Assembly (NCBI GenBank): GCA_027490345.1
Contig: JAIXYF010000332.1
Location: 1-9,183, forward strand
DNA length: 9,183 bases
Reading direction: 5' to 3'
Origin: Novosphingobium sp.
GTDB taxonomy: Bacteria; Pseudomonadota; Alphaproteobacteria; Sphingomonadales; Sphingomonadaceae
The position numbers were made by a program, and so were the translations under genes. Below, piece by piece: positions 6,518 to 9,183 of the stretch. The stretch's first letter is position 1, and each line of letters opens with the position of its first letter. The notes beneath the pieces are model-generated. The model saw nothing but the letters and a program-made list of their open reading frames with translations, did no database searches and was not told the origin of the DNA.

Positions 6518-7519
6518 ATGACCGGGCCCAAGACCCTCAAAGAACTCGCCGAACTCGCCGGTGTGACCAGCGGCACGGTTTCGCGTGCACTCTCCGGTTC
6601 CAGCCTCGTCACGCCCGCCACGCGCGATATGATCGTGGCCTTGGCCCGCCAGCACGGCTTCACGCCCAATGCCACCGCGCGCAACTTGCGGATGCGCAAG
6701 ACGGGCACGATCGGCGTGGTCATCCCCCTGGGCCATGAAGTGCGGCAGAACATCTCCGATCCGTTCTTCATCACCATGCTAGGCCTGCTGGCCGACAAGC
6801 TGACCACGCGCGGCTACAGTCTGCTGCTTTCGCGCGTCGTGCCGACAGACGAGGACTGGCTGCTCAAGCTTGCGCGCTCGGGCCAGTCTGACGGGATCAT
6901 CGTGATCGGCCAGTCGGACCAGTCCGCCGTTCTCGACCGCGTGGCAGACCTCTATCGCCCGCTGGTGGTGTGGGGCTCGCACATTGCGGGGCAGGCGCAT
7001 TGTTCGGTGGGGTCAGACAACTTTCGCGGCGGCGCGCTGGCGGCCCAGCACCTGATGGAGCGTGGCTGCCGCAACATCGTGTTCTTCGGCGATCCGCGCG
7101 CGATTGAAATCGGTCAGCGCCTTGAAGGATGCCGCTCGGTCGTCGCCAAGGCCGATGGCGTGCAGTTCAGCGTCGTGCCCACGCACCTTGTGGCCGATGC
7201 TGCGCAGAGCGAGATCGCCAAATACTTCCGGTCAAAGGCGCACCGCCCGGACGGCGTTGTTGCGGCATCCGACGTGATCGCGGTGACGGCCATGCGCGTT
7301 CTGGCGGAGCAGGGGCTGTCGGTGCCGCGCGAGGTCAAGGTGATCGGCTATGACGGTCTGCCGCTGGGCGAACACACCATGCCTCCGTTGACGACCATTG
7401 CACAGGATCTGGAACAAGGCGCGGAACACCTTGTCACCAGCGTGATCCAGCGCATTGCGGGGGAGGAAATCCATTCGGTGGTCCTCCAGCCGCGCCTGCT
7501 GCTGCGCGAATCTACCTGA
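6518..7519 (+). CDS. LacI-family transcriptional regulator
   Basis: This 333-residue regulator has an N-terminal helix-turn-helix TLKELAELAGVTSGTVSRAL (6-25). A hinge region of about 49-62 follows, with NATARNLRMRKTG, and then the periplasmic-binding-like effector domain from IGVVIP on (SDPFFITMLGLLADKL, DGIIVIGQSDQ, GVVAASDVIAVTAMRVL, VKVIGYDG, TTIAQDLEQG). The full family length is present. ATG 6518 is chosen because the family begins a few residues before the helix-turn-helix. The longer in-frame ORF from 6413 only translates the previous gene out of frame. No clear Shine-Dalgarno sequence is seen in the 29-nt gap, so translation may depend on the upstream gene. The likely effector is sucrose, fructose or a phosphorylated derivative, by neighbourhood. 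The likely operator is the palindrome at 769-784. Its stop overlaps the stop of the opposing kinase gene. Confidence 0.93.
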   Translation: MTGPKTLKELAELAGVTSGTVSRALSGSSLVTPATRDMIVALARQHGFTPNATARNLRMRKTGTIGVVIPLGHEVRQNISDPFFITMLGLLADKLTTRGYSLLLSRVVPTDEDWLLKLARSGQSDGIIVIGQSDQSAVLDRVADLYRPLVVWGSHIAGQAHCSVGSDNFRGGALAAQHLMERGCRNIVFFGDPRAIEIGQRLEGCRSVVAKADGVQFSVVPTHLVADAAQSEIAKYFRSKAHRPDGVVAASDVIAVTAMRVLAEQGLSVPREVKVIGYDGLPLGEHTMPPLTTIAQDLEQGAEHLVTSVIQRIAGEEIHSVVLQPRLLLREST

Positions 7520-8378
7520 GCGCGAGGGCGAGAGCGCCCAGCAGTCCGGCATTGTCGCCTAGGCCCGGCGCCGTGATCAATTTGTCGATCCGGCCCACGG
7601 TATAGCCGCCATTCGCTACCAACGCCTCGGCACGGATCAGGTCCAGCAGGCCGTCCGTTGCGGTCACGCCGCCGCCCAGTACGATCCGGGCAGGCTCCAT
7701 GATGGTCTGGAACGTAGCCAGCGCCCGCCCGATATACCAGGCGATGATGCGTTTGCCGGGATGCCCCTCGGGAAGCTGGGAAAGCGATTGGCCCCAGCGC
7801 GCAATCACCGCCGGTCCGCAAGCGAGGCCCTCAAGGCAGTCGCCGTGAAACGGGCAAGTGCCTGCGAAGTCCAGATCCTCCGGATGGCGCGGCATGCGGA
7901 TATGGCCCATCTCGGGATGGGATAGCCCGCGCAGCAAGTGTCCGTCGCTGCAAAAGCCGCCGCCGATCCCGGTGCCGATGGTGAGATAAAGCACCGAACC
8001 CAGACCTTTGCCCGCGCCCCACAGCGCTTCGGCAAGCGCCGCGCCGTTCACGTCGGTATCAACCGCCACCGGCACACCGAAGCGCTCCTGAAACCGCGCG
8101 ATCAGGTTGGCCCCGCTCCAGTGCGGCTTGGGCGTGGGGCGCACGCAGCCGAATTGCGGCGAAGCGGGATCGAGATCGAGCGGCCCGAACGAGGCGATGC
8201 CAAACCCGGCGTAGTCTGCGCCCTGCGCCGCGAACCAGTTCACCGCCGCGCCCAGCGTTTCCGCAGGGGTCTTTGTCGGGATGCGTTCGCGCGCGTGGAG
8301 GGTGCCCGTTTCATCGGCCACGCCGAGCACGAACTTGGTGCCGCCTGCCTCGATCAGGCCATAGCGCGCGTCCGTCAC
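7512..8378 (-). CDS. ROK-family fructokinase
   Basis: This 288-residue sugar kinase of the ROK family would phosphorylate fructose to fructose-6-phosphate with ATP in the cytoplasm. The N-terminal phosphate loop is LIEAGGTKFVLGV (8-20). The catalytic Asp is in VDTDVNGAAL (D109), and the second glycine-rich segment is TIGTGIGGGF (133-142). HPEMGH (154-159) and the zinc motif CPFHGDCLEG (C175, H178, C181) are typical of the fructokinase subgroup (YdhR/GmuE-like). LGGGV (234-238) closes the site. The start is GTG 8378, which overlaps the GH68 stop as GTGA and has GGAG (plus 8387-8390) 8 nt upstream. A longer in-frame ORF reaching to 8459 would run inside GH68 and lacks homology. The coupling to a sucrose-cleaving enzyme supports fructose as substrate. 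It could act on glucose or mannose as a side activity. Confidence 0.92.
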   Translation of the reverse strand: MTDARYGLIEAGGTKFVLGVADETGTLHARERIPTKTPAETLGAAVNWFAAQGADYAGFGIASFGPLDLDPASPQFGCVRPTPKPHWSGANLIARFQERFGVPVAVDTDVNGAALAEALWGAGKGLGSVLYLTIGTGIGGGFCSDGHLLRGLSHPEMGHIRMPRHPEDLDFAGTCPFHGDCLEGLACGPAVIARWGQSLSQLPEGHPGKRIIAWYIGRALATFQTIMEPARIVLGGGVTATDGLLDLIRAEALVANGGYTVGRIDKLITAPGLGDNAGLLGALALALR

Positions 8379-9183
8379 TGGGCGATCTCCGCCCGCGTGC
8401 CATCGAGCACCAGCCCGAACACAGGTGCGGGCACCCCGGCAAAATGTGTCCGCCGCCACGCGGCATCACCGTGGTCATTGCCTTTGAGCGAGTTCGGATA
8501 ATCGACAAACCCATGCACGGTAAGCTCGTGCGTCACCCACCAGCTATAGGTCTGCACCGGTGCCTCGGGCGGGTTGCCCGCCACCAGGGCGCTGCCGTTG
8601 AGCGGCAGCCACGGCCCGTCCATCCGCTCTGCCACCATGCCATAAAGGCCATTGGGACCGGCGGGACCATCGGGCGCAAAGACCTTCCGCTGGGTGGACC
8701 AAAACAGATAGTAGTGCCCGGCGTGGTGGACGATATGCGGCCGCTCCTGCTCGTTGTTGAGCCCGTCAGCGCTGAGCAGCGGCGGCAGCACGGCCCAGCC
8801 ATCGCCTTCGCGCCGCAGCAGGCCGATGCAGCCGTTCCATGGGCTCTCCGATTCCTTCAACGATCCGGTGAACAGCAGATAGTCCGCCCCGTCTGCCGGA
8901 TCGCGGAAATGCGCCGGATCGCGGAAACCCTTGATCATGCCCGGCACGCCTTCGGCCGCCGTCACCAGCACATAGTGCGGGATCGGCCCGCCAGCGATTT
9001 CGCGCGGCTCGCTCCAGCCTGCGATGGCAAACTGCTCGGCGTCTCTGGTCAGCGTGCCCGTGCTCTCGAACATGCGCTGCGTAAACGTGCGCGGCTCCTC
9101 TCCGCGCAGGCCCGATGGCGTCCAGTACAGCGTCACCGCGCCGGTCTCAGGATCATAGAGCGAAGAGCCCGCCCATTCGCGGC
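8375..9183 (-). CDS. GH68 sucrose-cleaving enzyme (levansucrase/beta-fructofuranosidase), C-terminal part
   Basis: Glycoside hydrolase family 68 enzymes split sucrose through a fructosyl-enzyme intermediate, either hydrolysing it or building fructans. The frame is open to the right edge, showing 268 residues and missing the N-terminus with the nucleophile Asp. Visible blocks in order are REWAGSSLYDPETG, then GFRDPAHFRDPADGADYLLF with the transition-state Asp of RDP (codon 8918-8920). Next come GLNNEQERPHIV with the acid/base Glu before RP (codon 8744-8746), YYLFWSTQRKVF, GPNGLYGMV and the QTYSWWVT block. The protein ends near GVPAPVFGLVLDG. GTG 9136 is internal, because the conserved REWAGSS block lies upstream of it. 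The Gln at codon 8690-8692 falls where, by my alignment, levansucrases have His or Arg. With the coupled fructokinase this favours a sucrose hydrolase over a levan polymerase. A signal peptide cannot be judged. Confidence 0.9.
   Translation of the reverse strand, partial: REWAGSSLYDPETGAVTLYWTPSGLRGEEPRTFTQRMFESTGTLTRDAEQFAIAGWSEPREIAGGPIPHYVLVTAAEGVPGMIKGFRDPAHFRDPADGADYLLFTGSLKESESPWNGCIGLLRREGDGWAVLPPLLSADGLNNEQERPHIVHHAGHYYLFWSTQRKVFAPDGPAGPNGLYGMVAERMDGPWLPLNGSALVAGNPPEAPVQTYSWWVTHELTVHGFVDYPNSLKGNDHGDAAWRRTHFAGVPAPVFGLVLDGTRAEIAQ
8387..8390 (-). promoter_or_regulatory. Ribosome binding site inside GH68 for the fructokinase
   Basis: GGAG on the minus strand lies 8 nt before GTG 8378, inside the last codons of the GH68 gene. 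Together with the GTGA stop/start overlap it supports translational coupling of the two enzymes and fixes the kinase start. Confidence 0.65.

Noticed and set aside
1..9183. tRNA, rRNA, CRISPR arrays, insertion sequences, prophage or attachment sites
   Set aside because: Reading both strands gave no cloverleaf, no regular repeat-spacer array, no transposase and no terminal inverted repeats. Base composition is even, with no sign of recent insertion.

Overview
The window looks like chromosomal DNA of a GC-rich alphaproteobacterium, most likely a sphingomonad (Novosphingobium or Sphingobium type). The reasons are the high GC and strong GC3 bias, the sphingomonad-style TonB-dependent receptor with its SEIVVTA box, GTG starts preceded by GGGAGG, and the TonB receptor / tryptophan-halogenase-like / TPR-oxygenase gene string that is common in Sphingomonadales and Caulobacterales. 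Genus is inference; no rRNA or other marker gene is present.

Layout. (1) 1-564, minus strand: N-terminal 188 codons of an acyl-CoA dehydrogenase, cut by the left edge and functionally unrelated to the rest. (2) 565-896: divergent intergenic region. It holds a MerR/LiuR-like inverted repeat facing the dehydrogenase and a LacI-type palindrome facing the receptor. (3) 897-3443, plus: TonB-dependent outer-membrane receptor, followed by a very strong perfect-stem intrinsic terminator (3477-3521). (4) 3577-7519, plus: a tightly spaced set of a flavin-dependent tryptophan-halogenase-like protein, a TPR protein with a C-terminal Fe(II)/2OG-oxygenase-like domain, and a LacI-family repressor. (5) 7512-9183, minus: a ROK-family fructokinase translationally coupled (GTGA overlap) to an upstream GH68 sucrose-cleaving enzyme whose N-terminus lies beyond the right edge. 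The two transcription units meet tail to tail with an 8-nt overlap of coding sequence.

Working model (inference). This is a sucrose or fructoside utilisation locus. The receptor imports the sugar across the outer membrane, GH68 splits sucrose, fructokinase makes fructose-6-phosphate, and the LacI protein controls the set through a CAA-N-CG-N-TTG operator found in the receptor promoter region. An inner-membrane sugar transporter is not in the window and would be expected just to the right. The least understood part is the halogenase-like plus TPR/2OG-oxygenase pair. Such pairs recur beside TonB receptors, but their role is not established. They are the best candidate here for an undescribed system, perhaps modifying a cargo or the receptor itself.
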